A DNA stretch of 64,000 nt from Actinomadura syzygii (GCF_008085905.1 NZ_VSFF01000022.1:42784-106783), one strand, 5' to 3'. Positions 41,501 through 50,129 are shown, numbered from the stretch's first letter. Notes: generated from the letters alone by a model not told the origin. Numbers and translations: made by a program.

Positions 41501-43147
41501 GCCGCCCGCGCGCAGCACGGCGACGCCGACGTCGGCCGCGCGGAGCGAACCGTCCCACCCGGACGACACGGCGAGGACGACGTGCCCTTCGCGTTGCAGC
41601 GCCCGCACCGAGCCCGCCGCCTCGGCCGCGTCCACCGGCGAGTCGTCGCCCCAGGCCACCAGCTCGCGGGTGCTGGCGTGCTCGGTGAGGACGACCACGT
41701 CCGCCGCGTGGTGCGCCGCCGCCAGCAGCGCCTCGGCCAGCGGGTCGAGCGCGCAGCCGACGCGCACGCGCCCGTGCCGGGCGCCGTGCTCGTCGAGCAG
41801 GTCGAGGGTCGTGCCCTCCGGGTCGGCGGGCGCGCCGGACGGGGCGTCCGCCGCCCGGACCAGCCGCCAGCGGCCGCCGCCCTCCCACGGTCCGGGACCG
41901 GCCAGGTCGCCGGGGTCGCGCCCGGTGACGAGCGTTCCGGCGGCGCGCCACACCCCGCCGTCGTCGAGCGCGTCGCCGACGGCGACCGCCGAGAGGAGCC
42001 GCAGGTCAGCGCCGCACAGGGCGGCGGAGTCGATGACCACGGCGGTGACCCGGTCGAGGCGGCGCAGCGCGGACGGGTCCAGCACGACCGTCCCGCGGCC
42101 CGCCAGGTCGTGGCCGAGCACGGCGGCGAACGCCTCCCGGCCGTGCCGCGCCGCCTTCGGCACGGTCGCCAGCAGCAGTTCGGCGGCGGCGGACGCGTCG
42201 CGCGTCCCGGCGAGGACGCCCGCGCCGCCGAGCAGGTCGCCGAGCGCCGTCCGGCGCCCGGCCCTCTCGACCGGGCCGTCCGGCAGCGGGCACGGGCGCC
42301 TCGGCCGCGGGCCGCAGTCGGCGGGCAGCTCGCCCGGCCGCGCGAGGTGCGGCTCGCGGCGCCGCCACGCGGCGCGGCGCGCCCCGATCTCGTAGCGCTG
42401 CAGCACGCGGTGCGCGGCGTCGGCGGCGAGCGGCGCGACGCCCTGCCCGCCGCCCTGGGCGACGGCGTTCGCGATGCCGAGCAGGGCGTCGGCGCGCAGC
42501 ACGCCGAGCCGCCGCTCGACGGCGGTCCGGACGCGGGGCAGCGCCTCGGCCGCCGACACGGCGGCGCGCACCGGGCTCGGGACCGGCGGCAGCGCCACCA
42601 GCCGGCCCGCGACGGCCACCGCGGCGCCCGCGCAGTCCGCGATGAGGGCGGACGTGGCGGCGGCCCATGCCATGTCGTCGTCGGGCGGGCGGGCGTGCGC
42701 GCCCTCGTCGAAGGAGGTCGCGCCGTGCGCGTCCTCGACCGCCTGGACGGCCTCGACCAGCGCGTCCAGGCCGACGTCGCCCTCCGCGTAGGAGACCAGC
42801 ACGTTCCCGGTGACGGCGTTGACCTCGGCCCAGTCCACGCCGTCCAGGCGGCGCAGGGCGCGGGTCAGGGCGTGGACGTAGCGGCGGTGCCGCGTCCCGT
42901 GCCCGGCGAGGCCGTTGACCTGGATGTGCGCGCGCCCGCCGTGCGCCCACACGTGCCGCCGGGGGCCGCCCTGGGCGAGGTCGGCGAGGATGCGGACGGC
43001 GCGGCGCGGGCGCCGCACGACCGGTGCGCGCACGGCGGACGCCGCGCCGCGCGCGGCCAGCCGCACCGCCGCGTCCCCGGCCGTGACCGGGACGCTCAGC
43101 CCCTTGACCAGTGCCGTCGCGGCCAGCGACGCCCCCGGAAACGCCAC
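38528..43147 (-). CDS. Giant P-type cation-translocating ATPase (CtpI/CtpH-like)
   Basis: A ~1539-aa membrane ATPase, about twice the length of an ordinary P-type pump. The C-terminal half is a complete pump: TGES, the membrane PEGLP motif, the phosphorylation motif DKTGTLTEG (Asp codon at 40151-40153), KGAPE, TGDHPATA and the hinge TGDGVNDAAAI. PEGLP is typical of P2-type pumps (Ca or Mg). The N-terminal half carries a degenerate HMA-like fold without CxxC, then what looks like a decayed P-domain where DKTGT has become IDSAALC and TGDGVND has become SSGWDGSLRAADVGVAV. GTG 43147 follows a GGGGGG-rich ribosome site; a TTG at 43225 or GTG 43168 would add 26 or 7 residues. Mycobacterial CtpI is of similar size. 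Ion unknown. Confidence 0.85.
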   Translation of the reverse strand: MAFPGASLAATALVKGLSVPVTAGDAAVRLAARGAASAVRAPVVRRPRRAVRILADLAQGGPRRHVWAHGGRAHIQVNGLAGHGTRHRRYVHALTRALRRLDGVDWAEVNAVTGNVLVSYAEGDVGLDALVEAVQAVEDAHGATSFDEGAHARPPDDDMAWAAATSALIADCAGAAVAVAGRLVALPPVPSPVRAAVSAAEALPRVRTAVERRLGVLRADALLGIANAVAQGGGQGVAPLAADAAHRVLQRYEIGARRAAWRRREPHLARPGELPADCGPRPRRPCPLPDGPVERAGRRTALGDLLGGAGVLAGTRDASAAAELLLATVPKAARHGREAFAAVLGHDLAGRGTVVLDPSALRRLDRVTAVVIDSAALCGADLRLLSAVAVGDALDDGGVWRAAGTLVTGRDPGDLAGPGPWEGGGRWRLVRAADAPSGAPADPEGTTLDLLDEHGARHGRVRVGCALDPLAEALLAAAHHAADVVVLTEHASTRELVAWGDDSPVDAAEAAGSVRALQREGHVVLAVSSGWDGSLRAADVGVAVLRAGGLADWYADLACGPGLGEAWRLLTAVRPARRASDRAAKLSMSASALGALLIAGRPPRRAAPLWPLWPLGRAAVSWRDVPPVYAASLTAMAANAVAARRLRGRPLPPPVVRDAWHALTAEEAVRRLSGTTTEETRETGPPPWARLRDVPLLDRTVLRPAGAGVRLAAAVRQELDDPLTPVLALGAAASAVVGSSVDALLVTGVMAGNALIGGAQRMRAEKALGELLLGQQVRARRLRATPPPTGGFERLRCAPADRVTAGRLRPGDVILLRAEDVVPADARLLWAESLELDEATLTGESVPVGKSVEPSPGADPADRHCMVYEGTTVVAGDAVALVVATAEATEAGRAAALAGAGDASSSMQARLAELTHQALPATVLGGAAVTVLGTLRGLPLRHALGSGVAVAVAAVPEGLPLVATVSQLAAARRLSGLGVLVRSTRALEALGRVDTLCFDKTGTLTEGRLRLVRAVGPAPSEERSLPLTGAEGRRLLRVAARACPPPERGRAPHATDRAVLDRAADLPDDRWTLEEELPFEATRGYSASLGRDGRRTVIAVKGAPEVLLARCERVRRSARRAEAFTADRRRAAAATVRRLAGEGLRVLAVAERPVARPDLLDGGVADHVRDLTLLGFVGIADTPRPTAEEAVRRLHGAGVRTTMITGDHPATAAAVAAELGIPDADRVVTGAELDAMPAAERLRAVQRAGVFARVSPAQKVRIVKDLRRSGRVVAMTGDGVNDAAAIRRADVGIAVAGRGSGAARSAADLVLTAPDTALILDALREGRALWHSVRDAAAILVGGNAGEVAFTVLGTALGGDAPLSTRQLLVVNMLTDMLPALAVAITPAGRPAGTGPDGDAPLGGAPLRGFTGRDMRRALAVRGTATAAAALASWLAGRLTGLVPGGRRRASTMGLAALVGAQLGQTLVGRWRSPLVLATCAVSAAALFALVETPGVSQFFGCVPLGPGAWTIVTASAAAATLAAALAPRFLKPGPAGAG

Positions 43148-43243
43148 CCGCCCGTTCCCCCCGTCCACGGCGGCGTGATCATCGGCCGCCGACGAACGCC
43201 GGGTACCCGGGGCCCGGCCGCCCAAACTCGGGCGCGGGCGCGC

Positions 43244-44434
43244 TCAGGCGGGGTCGGGGGCGGGCGGGCGGAGCAGCCGTCCGTCCGTCGACAAAGGCGG
43301 TGCGGGCCGGGAGAGTTCCGGAAGGTAATGGCGGAAGAACAGGTCCGCGATCAGTTCTCTCCCGTTGCCGACTCCGGCCTTTTCGAAGATGGCGCCGAGA
43401 TGGTCCTGGACGGTATATAGGGAGAGGCCGAAATGCGCGGCGATCTCCTTGTTGGAACGTCCCAGTAGCAGTTGCTGAGTGATCTCGCGTTCGCGCCGGG
43501 TCAGCCCGTAGGCGGCGAGGACGATCGCGGTCAGCTCGCGCGGCTCGGGCGGCCCGATCGACACCGCGACGAGCGACTCGGCGGCCTTCTCCACCGACCA
43601 GGCCTGCAGCGACACCCAGCCGCCCGACCGGTCCGGGGCGTGCGCCCGGACGGCCCCCGCGCCCTCGTTGCCCGCGCGGGCCGCGACCGCCGACACCACG
43701 TACGGGCAGCCGCCGTGCGCGGGACGGCTCTCCTGCAGCCGGTCGAGCCACAGCCGCGCCGTCGGCGTCATCGACCGGACGGCCAACCGGGCGTCGAGCA
43801 TGATCAGGCCGGGCGCGTCCGGCACGTCGCCCCGGTCGATGCCGGACAGCAGCAGCGAGCGGCGCAGGACGGTCGACGCCGGCGGGCTCAGCGCGGCGGC
43901 CGCGGCGAGGTCGTCCGCCCCGAACGGCGGCGAGCCCGCCTCCCGGCAGAACACGAGCAGGCCCCAGGTGCGCCCGGCGTCGCGGAGCAGGACCCGCAGC
44001 TCGTCGGCGAGGCCGAGCGGGCGCAGGATGTCGCGGTAGTACTTGCTGTCGTCGAGCCGTCCGCGGGTGGACTCGCTGAGCAGGCTCACCGGCCCCGGCC
44101 TGCCCGCGAGCGCGCGCAGGTTGTCGACGTCGTCCTGCTCGCCGTGCTCGATCTCGAACAGCCGCGGCATGACCTCCTGCGGGAAGCCCGACTCGTGCTG
44201 CCCGCCCGTGTCGAGGAGCGTCGACGGGTCGAGGAGCACGCCGCACCACACGTCCGCCGGAACGGCGTCCAGCAACGCGCGGGCGGCGCGGTCGACGACG
44301 GCGAGCGCTCCGATATCCGGGAGTAAATCGCGTTTGAGATCGCGCACAAGGCGCGGGGGGTCTTCGCGTGAATGCCGCCTTCCCATGAACGGGATCCTAT
44401 GGCACCCCCCAGATGTCTGGGATTGGTTTCCCAC
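43244..44434 (-). CDS. LuxR-family transcriptional regulator
   Basis: A 396-aa regulator with a C-terminal LuxR helix-turn-helix (LTRREREITQQLLLGRSNKEIAAHFGLS split across residues ~318-345, then LYTVQDHLGAIFEKAGV). The ~300-residue N-terminal part has no motif I can assign; hydrophobic strands such as LRVLLRDAGRTWGLLVFCR would fit a GAF/PAS-like sensor. GTG 44434 is preceded by AAGGAG at eight bases; ATG 44386 is the alternative. It is divergent from the three-gene GTPase locus and may regulate it. The P-type ATPase follows on the same strand after ~96 bases. Confidence 0.83.
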   Translation of the reverse strand: MGNQSQTSGGCHRIPFMGRRHSREDPPRLVRDLKRDLLPDIGALAVVDRAARALLDAVPADVWCGVLLDPSTLLDTGGQHESGFPQEVMPRLFEIEHGEQDDVDNLRALAGRPGPVSLLSESTRGRLDDSKYYRDILRPLGLADELRVLLRDAGRTWGLLVFCREAGSPPFGADDLAAAAALSPPASTVLRRSLLLSGIDRGDVPDAPGLIMLDARLAVRSMTPTARLWLDRLQESRPAHGGCPYVVSAVAARAGNEGAGAVRAHAPDRSGGWVSLQAWSVEKAAESLVAVSIGPPEPRELTAIVLAAYGLTRREREITQQLLLGRSNKEIAAHFGLSLYTVQDHLGAIFEKAGVGNGRELIADLFFRHYLPELSRPAPPLSTDGRLLRPPAPDPA

Positions 44435-44563
44435 TGCGTTCTCCTTAATGTCGGAGGACGCATCTCAGGCGGCGCTCGGAAAAGATGATCAATTCCTCTG
44501 GGAAATCCGCGCGGCAGGGACGCGAAGGGGATGTACGGGGCGCGAGCATGGGGGCGGACGCGG

Positions 44564-45613
44564 ATGCTGCATCAGGTGACGACGTCGGTGCTCGGCGCGT
44601 CGGGGTCGGGCAAGTCGACGTACCTGCTGGCCCTCTACGCCACGATGTCGCGCGGCGTGAACGCCTGCACGCTGCACGAGGTGGACAGCAACCGCGACGT
44701 CGAACTCTCGGACGGCTGGCGGGACCTCGGCGAGTCCGGTCGGCCGCCCGAGCAGACCGGCGCCGCGCCCCGGCAGCACGTCTTCGTCTACTCGCGGGAC
44801 ATGAAGCGGCTCGCCAACCTCCACTGGACCGACTTCCGCGGCGGCGCCCTCGCGAGCTTCGTCGGCCCCGACGGGTCGCCGGACGCGGCCGACATGCTCC
44901 ACCAGGTGTCGCTCGCGCACGGCGTGTTCCTCGTCGTCGACGGCGAGCACTTCCGCAAGCCGATCGCGCCGAACCAGCGGGAGGCGGTGGCGCGGGACTC
45001 GCTGCTCCAGCGGATGTCCAGCGTCCTCACCGACACGCTGACCGGGCGCACCGAGACCGGGCGGCCGCTCCCGGCCATCACGATCCTGATCACGAAGGCC
45101 GACCTGATCGAGTGGAACCTGCCGGGCGCCTCGCGGCGGCTGGAGGACCTCGTCGCCGAGATCCGGAGCCTGCTGCCGGTGGCGTTCCAGCAGCGGGTGT
45201 GCACGGCGGTCTGCCCGGTGAGCGTCGGGCCGCTGGAGAGCGTCGCGTCCGGGGCGGTGCGGCCGGACAGCGTCGCGCCGGACAGCGTCCACCTGCCGGT
45301 GATGTTCACGCTCGCGCACTTCTACCGGCAGGAGCGGGAGGCGCTCGGCGAGCGGCTGCGGGCGCTCGCGGCGGAGCGCGCGGCGGTCGAGGGCGAGCTG
45401 CGGACGCTGCCGCCCGGCAGGTCGCGGACGCTGGCGGCCCGCCGGGACCGGCTCGTCGGCGCGCTGCGCGCCCTGGACGAGCGGCAGGCGACCGCGGCCC
45501 ACTGGCGCGGGCGCTGCGCGACGGAGGCGGAGGCGCTCGTCCCGATGCTCAAGCACCTGATGATCTACGACGGCGGACGGCTCGCGACGTGGGCGGGAGT
45601 CGGCCGTGGCTGA
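44564..45613 (+). CDS. Small GTPase-like protein, first gene of a three-gene GTPase locus
   Basis: A 349-aa protein whose N-terminal ~230 residues form a P-loop GTPase. G1 is LGASGSGKSTYLL, a G3-like element is WTDFRGG and G4 is LITKADLIEW (TKAD, guanine specificity). The C-terminal ~100 residues are a charged coiled coil (REALGERLRALAAERAAVEG). Its organisation resembles the TRAFAC/double-GTPase proteins reported in bacterial NTP-dependent conflict systems, but I cannot confirm membership. ATG 44564 begins directly before the first strand; an upstream in-frame start at 44531 would add 11 residues. Its stop overlaps the next gene by eight bases. Confidence 0.75.
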   Translation: MLHQVTTSVLGASGSGKSTYLLALYATMSRGVNACTLHEVDSNRDVELSDGWRDLGESGRPPEQTGAAPRQHVFVYSRDMKRLANLHWTDFRGGALASFVGPDGSPDAADMLHQVSLAHGVFLVVDGEHFRKPIAPNQREAVARDSLLQRMSSVLTDTLTGRTETGRPLPAITILITKADLIEWNLPGASRRLEDLVAEIRSLLPVAFQQRVCTAVCPVSVGPLESVASGAVRPDSVAPDSVHLPVMFTLAHFYRQEREALGERLRALAAERAAVEGELRTLPPGRSRTLAARRDRLVGALRALDERQATAAHWRGRCATEAEALVPMLKHLMIYDGGRLATWAGVGRG

Positions 45614-46913
45614 CCCGTTCCGGCGGCCCGCGGCCCCGCCGCGACGCCCGGCGGCCGGCCGCGTGACCGCGGGCTGGGCCCCGGTCCTGTACGGGCGGAC
45701 GCGGAGCGCGGACACCTGGTGGCGCGTCGTCCCGGAGGGCGTGGACCAGCACGGCTGGCTGGACGGCGCCGTCCAGGCGGCGGTGGCCGACGGGACGGGC
45801 CTGCGCGACGGCGCCCGCTTCCTCTTCGCGCAGAACGGCGTCCACCGGATCGTCGGGGTGGCGTGCCGGGCGTCCGAGCTGAGCGACACCATGCGCTCGG
45901 ACGGCGTCCGGGAGATGTACTGCTTCGTCGGCTGGCTGACGGAGACCGGGCCGGGCGGCGGAGCGCCCGGCCCGGAGTGGGCGCGGTTCGAGCGGGAGTA
46001 CCGCGCGTGGGCGGGAGCCGTCTACGCGCGGTGGATGGAACCCGTCTGGACGGCGCCCGCGAGCACGCTCCGGCGTCCACGGCGGGCCGCGGCGGAGGCG
46101 GCGCCGTGGCCGGAGCCGGTCCGGCGGGCGACGGGGCCGGTGGGCGGCGCCCGGTTCGTCCCGCCGGAGGGGTGGGCGGACCTGTGGGACGGCGCGGGCG
46201 CCGGCACGGCCCCGGTGACCATCGTGCTCGGCTGGCCCTCGGCCGACCGGGCGCGCGGGGACGCCGTGACCCACCTCGGCGTGCTGCGCGTCTCGGCGGA
46301 CGCGCGGCACGCGCCGGCCTCCGCACCGCCCCGTCAGGCGGTGCCGCCGTTCGCTCCGGCGCGGCCGGGCCCGCCGCACATGCCGCCGGGGCCACCGCAT
46401 CCGGCGCCGCATCCGTCGCCGGGGCGGTCCCCGACGCCGGGGGCGCCGGTCGCGGCGCTGGCGCTCGCGGCGGGCGGCGCGGTCCTCCTCGGCACGGTCG
46501 CGCTGATGGCGCTCGCGCTCTCCGGAGGGGACGAGAAGCCGAAGACCGTGCCGATCACCAAGGCCGCGACCGTCCAGCCCGGACACGGCCTGACGGTCGG
46601 CGCCGGGCTGCCCGCCGACCTGACCGGCGCGCTCCGCTACGAGGGCGGCAGGCTGACCGCCGCCCCGAAGACGGCGGCCGTCCCGAAGACGGCGGCCGCG
46701 ACGCTGCCGAACACGACCGCGCCGTCCGAGCGGGCGTGCGACGACCGGCTGCGCGAGAGCGGGGCCGCGCTTCCCGCCGGAAAGATCGGAAAGGTCGCGG
46801 GCCTCGGCGTCTGCCTGCGGACCGGGGCGTCCGGACGGCTGGCGTTCGTCCGCGTCGACGCCGAGCGGAAGAAGACCCTGGACGTCACCGTGACGATCTG
46901 GAAACACGGCTGA
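45606..46913 (+). CDS. Membrane protein coupled to the GTPase genes (unknown function)
   Basis: A 435-aa protein I do not recognise. Residues ~1-215 form a Trp-rich globular cytoplasmic domain (WAPVLYGRTRSADTWWRVV, YCFVGWLTETGPG). A Pro-rich linker follows (~235-275), then one membrane segment at ~282-306 (ALALAAGGAVLLGTVALMAL), a KTAA-repeat linker and a ~65-residue extracytoplasmic tail with two cysteines (ERACDDRL, LGVCLRTG) that could pair. GTG 45606 overlaps the upstream GTPase stop, so the two are co-translated. The layout suggests an adaptor linking the cytoplasmic GTPases to an envelope signal, which is inference. Conceivably related to the GTPase-associated proteins of conflict systems. 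Confidence 0.65.
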   Translation: MADPFRRPAAPPRRPAAGRVTAGWAPVLYGRTRSADTWWRVVPEGVDQHGWLDGAVQAAVADGTGLRDGARFLFAQNGVHRIVGVACRASELSDTMRSDGVREMYCFVGWLTETGPGGGAPGPEWARFEREYRAWAGAVYARWMEPVWTAPASTLRRPRRAAAEAAPWPEPVRRATGPVGGARFVPPEGWADLWDGAGAGTAPVTIVLGWPSADRARGDAVTHLGVLRVSADARHAPASAPPRQAVPPFAPARPGPPHMPPGPPHPAPHPSPGRSPTPGAPVAALALAAGGAVLLGTVALMALALSGGDEKPKTVPITKAATVQPGHGLTVGAGLPADLTGALRYEGGRLTAAPKTAAVPKTAAATLPNTTAPSERACDDRLRESGAALPAGKIGKVAGLGVCLRTGASGRLAFVRVDAERKKTLDVTVTIWKHG

Positions 46914-46959
46914 CGCGCGTCCGGACACGTGGCGGCGGGCCGGGGAGGCAGGGGCGGAA

Positions 46960-49452
46960 GTGGACGGCCGGGAGATCCAGACCAAGATCGCGGCGGCGCT
47001 CGCCGCGCGGCACGGGCAGCGCGACCGGGCCGAACGGCTCTTCGAGGCATGGCAGGCGCTGTCCGACCGGTTCGGCGCGCTCGTCGCGCTGGCCGAGCAC
47101 GCCCAGGTGGAGGCCGCGGGCGTGCGGTACGGCGGCGAGCCCGGCACCGAGCTGACCGCCGCCCTGCGCGCGTTCCTCGACGGCGGCAACGCGCGCCGCG
47201 TGCAGGCCGGGTTGGCGGAGGCGGCGGAGCGGGTGCGCGCCGTCCGCAGCCGGGCCGCGCGGCCGACGCTCAACATCGGCGTGATCGGCCAGACGCAGGC
47301 CGGGAAGAGCACGCTGCTGCGCACCATCTCCGGGCTGTCCGACCTCGGCGCGGACGTCCTCCCGACCTCCGACGACCTGCTGCCGACCACCGCCGCGCGC
47401 AGCCGCATCCACAACTCGCCGTCGCCGCGCGCCGAGGTCGTCCTGCGCTCGTTCGAGGAGTTCAGGGAGGTGTACCTGCGGCCCCGGCACGAGTCGCTCG
47501 GCCTGCCCGTCCCGGGCACGCTGGAGGAGTTCGCCGCGTTCCGCTACCCGACCTGGGACGAGTTCGCCGGACCGGCCCGCGCGACCGGCCGGGACCTGCC
47601 GTCCAACCAGGAGCACCTCAAGCGGCTCCGCGAGGCGCAGACGGCGCTGCCCCATTACCGGCCGCTGTTCGGGACGCGCGACGTGCTGCGGATCGGGCTG
47701 CAGGACGTCCCCGACTACGTCTCGTACCCGCCCAACCCGGCGCCGCCCGACGCGGAGCGCCGCTACCTCGCCGTCCGGGACGTGCGGATCTACTACCCGT
47801 TCCCGAACACCCCGGTCCGCGACCTCGCGCTGATCGACCTGCCCGGCACGCAGGAGCGGGGCCTCGACGTCGCCCGCCAGTTCCTGTTCGACCTGCGCAA
47901 CGACGTCGACCTGCTCATCCAGGTGAAGCGGCCGGCCCGGATCAACGTGATGTTCGCCGCCGCCGACAGCGACCTCCAGGACCTCGCGCACGAGGCCCGC
48001 GCCGGGGTGCCGCTCGGCGACTTCATGTTCGTCCTGCTGAACCGGGACAGGATCCGTCCCGACCTGGACGACGACGACTTCGCCAAAGCCGTCGCCGAGG
48101 CCGAGGACGCGGTGCGCCCGCAGGGCATCCGCGTCCTCAAGGGCGACCTGATCGAGCGGGACGAGGTGCGGGAGCGGGTGCTGCACCCCGTCCTCGCGCA
48201 CCTCGCCGACAAGCTCGCCGCCATGGACCGCGCCGCCCTCCAGGACGCGCGGGAGACGACCGGGCAGGCCGGACGGGACGCCGACGCCGCCGCCGAGCGG
48301 CTCGCCGCGGGCGTCCGGCGGGCGCGCGGGCACCTGGTCAGCGACGACCAGCGGCTCGCCGAGCTGGTCAAGGGCATCCGGCGGCGGCTCGCCGGGGACC
48401 TCGCCGAGATCCGCGACCACTACCTGGCGCTGATCCGGGAGGGGCGGCGCAGCGTGGAGCTCGACGCCGCCGTCCAGGGCGCCGCCGCCGAGGTGCGCGA
48501 ATGGCTCGCGGACGGGTTCGGCGACGGCGGGCACGACGAGTGGCGCGCCCGCGTCCGCAACGACATCCTGCTGCTGCCGCGCAAGACCGTCGAGGAGGAG
48601 TTCATCCGCGCCCGGCACTTCGTCGCCGGGACGTTCCGCCGCGTCGTGGACTCCTCGCTGTCCGCCGCCATCGCCGAGCTGCAGCGGGCGATCTCCACCG
48701 CGCTGTGGGCGCACCTGCCCGACGGCGCGGCGCCCGCCGACCACACGCTCGGCGCGTTCGCCGAGGCGCTCCGGGAGCAGGGGCTGCCGGGGCTGGCGAC
48801 GCCCGTCCGCGACCTGTCGGAGCTCAGCGTCGGGTACGGCGACCAGAGCCTGTTCCTGCGGATCGTCCAGCCGATCGTGGTGGGCATCGACGTCGAGGAC
48901 CCGCCGTCCGCGCCCGGAGCGGCGCCCGCGTCCAGGCCCGGCCCGCCGGCCGCGTCCCGGCGGGACACGATCGCGGACATCAACGTCGAGATGGAGGTGC
49001 CGCTCCCGCTCTGGATGCCGGGCAACGTCAGCGTCGGCGCGCGGATCCCGGTCCGGCGGCCGGGCGGCGGCGGCCCGCGCGGGCTGTCGGCGGCGTCCGC
49101 GCAGGACCTGATCCCCGCCGGGCAGAGCGCGGAGGAGACGACGCGGTGGCTCGCCGACACCCTCACCGGCGTCGTGGACGACGTCGTCGGACGCCTCGTC
49201 ACCGCCCTTGAGGCCGAGTCGCTCGCCGCCGTCCGGGCCCTGTTCGCCTGCGCCGACCAGTTCCTCGACGGCTTCCTGCGGCACGAGGACACCGACCAGG
49301 AGTTGCGCGAGCTGTGCCGCCCGCACCTCGACCGCGCGACGCCCGACGACGGCCCGGCGCGGCTGTCGGCCATGGCCCGCGACATCGGCGCGAGCGCCGA
49401 CGCGGTCCGCGAGGCGTTCGCCGCCTACCAGGGGTTGATCCACTCCCTCTGA
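46960..49452 (+). CDS. Dynamin-like / large GTPase
   Basis: An 830-aa protein. Residues ~1-100 are helical, and the GTPase domain begins with G1 IGVIGQTQAGKSTLL (residues ~107-120). G2-like threonines follow in LPTTAARSRIHN, G3 is LIDLPGTQERG near 290, and a G4-like LLNRDRI is near 360 (NRD in place of NKxD). The rest is mostly long helices (REARAGV, GQAGRDADAAAERLAAGVRRARG), as in dynamin-like or septum/stress GTPases, with an Ala/Pro-rich insert near 650. No membrane segment is seen. GTG 46960 follows GGGAGGCAGGGG. It is 46 bases after the membrane protein in the same direction, so the three genes form one unit. Confidence 0.75.
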   Translation: MDGREIQTKIAAALAARHGQRDRAERLFEAWQALSDRFGALVALAEHAQVEAAGVRYGGEPGTELTAALRAFLDGGNARRVQAGLAEAAERVRAVRSRAARPTLNIGVIGQTQAGKSTLLRTISGLSDLGADVLPTSDDLLPTTAARSRIHNSPSPRAEVVLRSFEEFREVYLRPRHESLGLPVPGTLEEFAAFRYPTWDEFAGPARATGRDLPSNQEHLKRLREAQTALPHYRPLFGTRDVLRIGLQDVPDYVSYPPNPAPPDAERRYLAVRDVRIYYPFPNTPVRDLALIDLPGTQERGLDVARQFLFDLRNDVDLLIQVKRPARINVMFAAADSDLQDLAHEARAGVPLGDFMFVLLNRDRIRPDLDDDDFAKAVAEAEDAVRPQGIRVLKGDLIERDEVRERVLHPVLAHLADKLAAMDRAALQDARETTGQAGRDADAAAERLAAGVRRARGHLVSDDQRLAELVKGIRRRLAGDLAEIRDHYLALIREGRRSVELDAAVQGAAAEVREWLADGFGDGGHDEWRARVRNDILLLPRKTVEEEFIRARHFVAGTFRRVVDSSLSAAIAELQRAISTALWAHLPDGAAPADHTLGAFAEALREQGLPGLATPVRDLSELSVGYGDQSLFLRIVQPIVVGIDVEDPPSAPGAAPASRPGPPAASRRDTIADINVEMEVPLPLWMPGNVSVGARIPVRRPGGGGPRGLSAASAQDLIPAGQSAEETTRWLADTLTGVVDDVVGRLVTALEAESLAAVRALFACADQFLDGFLRHEDTDQELRELCRPHLDRATPDDGPARLSAMARDIGASADAVREAFAAYQGLIHSL

Positions 49453-49564
49453 CCCGTCCGGCGCCCTCGGGGACGGCCGCACCACCGGTGGGTGGCGCGC
49501 GGCCGTCCCTTCTGTCAATATTCTTGGTGTTGGATAGTCAAGGATCTGACTACAAGGCGTACGC

Positions 49565-49966
49565 ATGCATCCCTTCCGAGCGGCCGCCGAAGCCGGCGAC
49601 CAGCGGGCGATCGAGGCGCTCCTGGCCGACGACGTCGTGTTCACCAGCCCGGTGGCCTTCAAGCCCTATCCCGGCAAACCGATCACGGTGGCGATCCTGC
49701 GCGCGGTGCTGCGGGTCTTCACCGACCTCCGCTACTTCCGCGAGATCGGCGCTCCCGACGACCGCGACCACGCGCTCCTGTTCGAGGCGAAGGTCGGCGA
49801 CCTCACCATCACCGGCTGCGACTTCATCCGGACGAACGACGCGGGCCTGATCGAGGACCTCACCGTCATGGTCCGGCCGCTGTCGGCGGCCAACGCCCTG
49901 GCGGACGCGATGGCCGCCGAGTTCGACCAGGTCAGACGGGAGGTCGCCGCGGCCGCAGCCGACTGA
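49565..49966 (+). CDS. SnoaL/NTF2-like domain protein
   Basis: A 133-aa protein of the NTF2-like (SnoaL-like) cone fold. HPFRAAAEAGDQRAIEALLADDVVF splits across the typical first helix and strand, followed by SPVAFKPYPGKP and LLFEAKVGDLTITGCDFIRT and a final LTVMVRPLSAAN strand. Members include isomerases, cyclases, limonene-epoxide-hydrolase-like enzymes and many of unknown function, so no reaction can be assigned. It begins 112 bases after the GTPase locus. That gap is relatively AT-rich (near 49510-49560) and likely holds its promoter. Confidence 0.8.
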   Translation: MHPFRAAAEAGDQRAIEALLADDVVFTSPVAFKPYPGKPITVAILRAVLRVFTDLRYFREIGAPDDRDHALLFEAKVGDLTITGCDFIRTNDAGLIEDLTVMVRPLSAANALADAMAAEFDQVRREVAAAAAD

Positions 49967-49970
49967 CGCG

Positions 49971-50129
49971 CTGACCGCCGAGTCCCAGACCGCGTTCCTC
50001 GCCCCGTTCCTCACCGAGTTCCACACCGCTTCCCGCGCCGCCCGGGCGGACGCCGCCGAGACGGAGCGTCCGGCCGGGGCGTGGCGTGCCCTCGCCGATG
50101 TCGCGGCGCGCCGGGTTAATGAACTGTGA
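49971..50129 (+). other. Open stretch without a start codon (possible gene remnant)
   Basis: Between the SnoaL-like gene and uppP lies a + strand frame of 52 codons with coding-like composition (SQTAFLAPFLTEFHTASRAA, later WRALADVAARRVNEL) ending in TGA at 50127. No ATG, GTG or TTG precedes it in frame without overlapping the SnoaL gene. It may be the tail of a decayed gene or chance. Confidence 0.25.

Noticed and set aside
38474..43420. A 1648-codon + strand frame opposite the P-type ATPase.
   Set aside because: It is the antisense of a gene with all P-type motifs and has low-complexity Arg/Gly/Ala composition.
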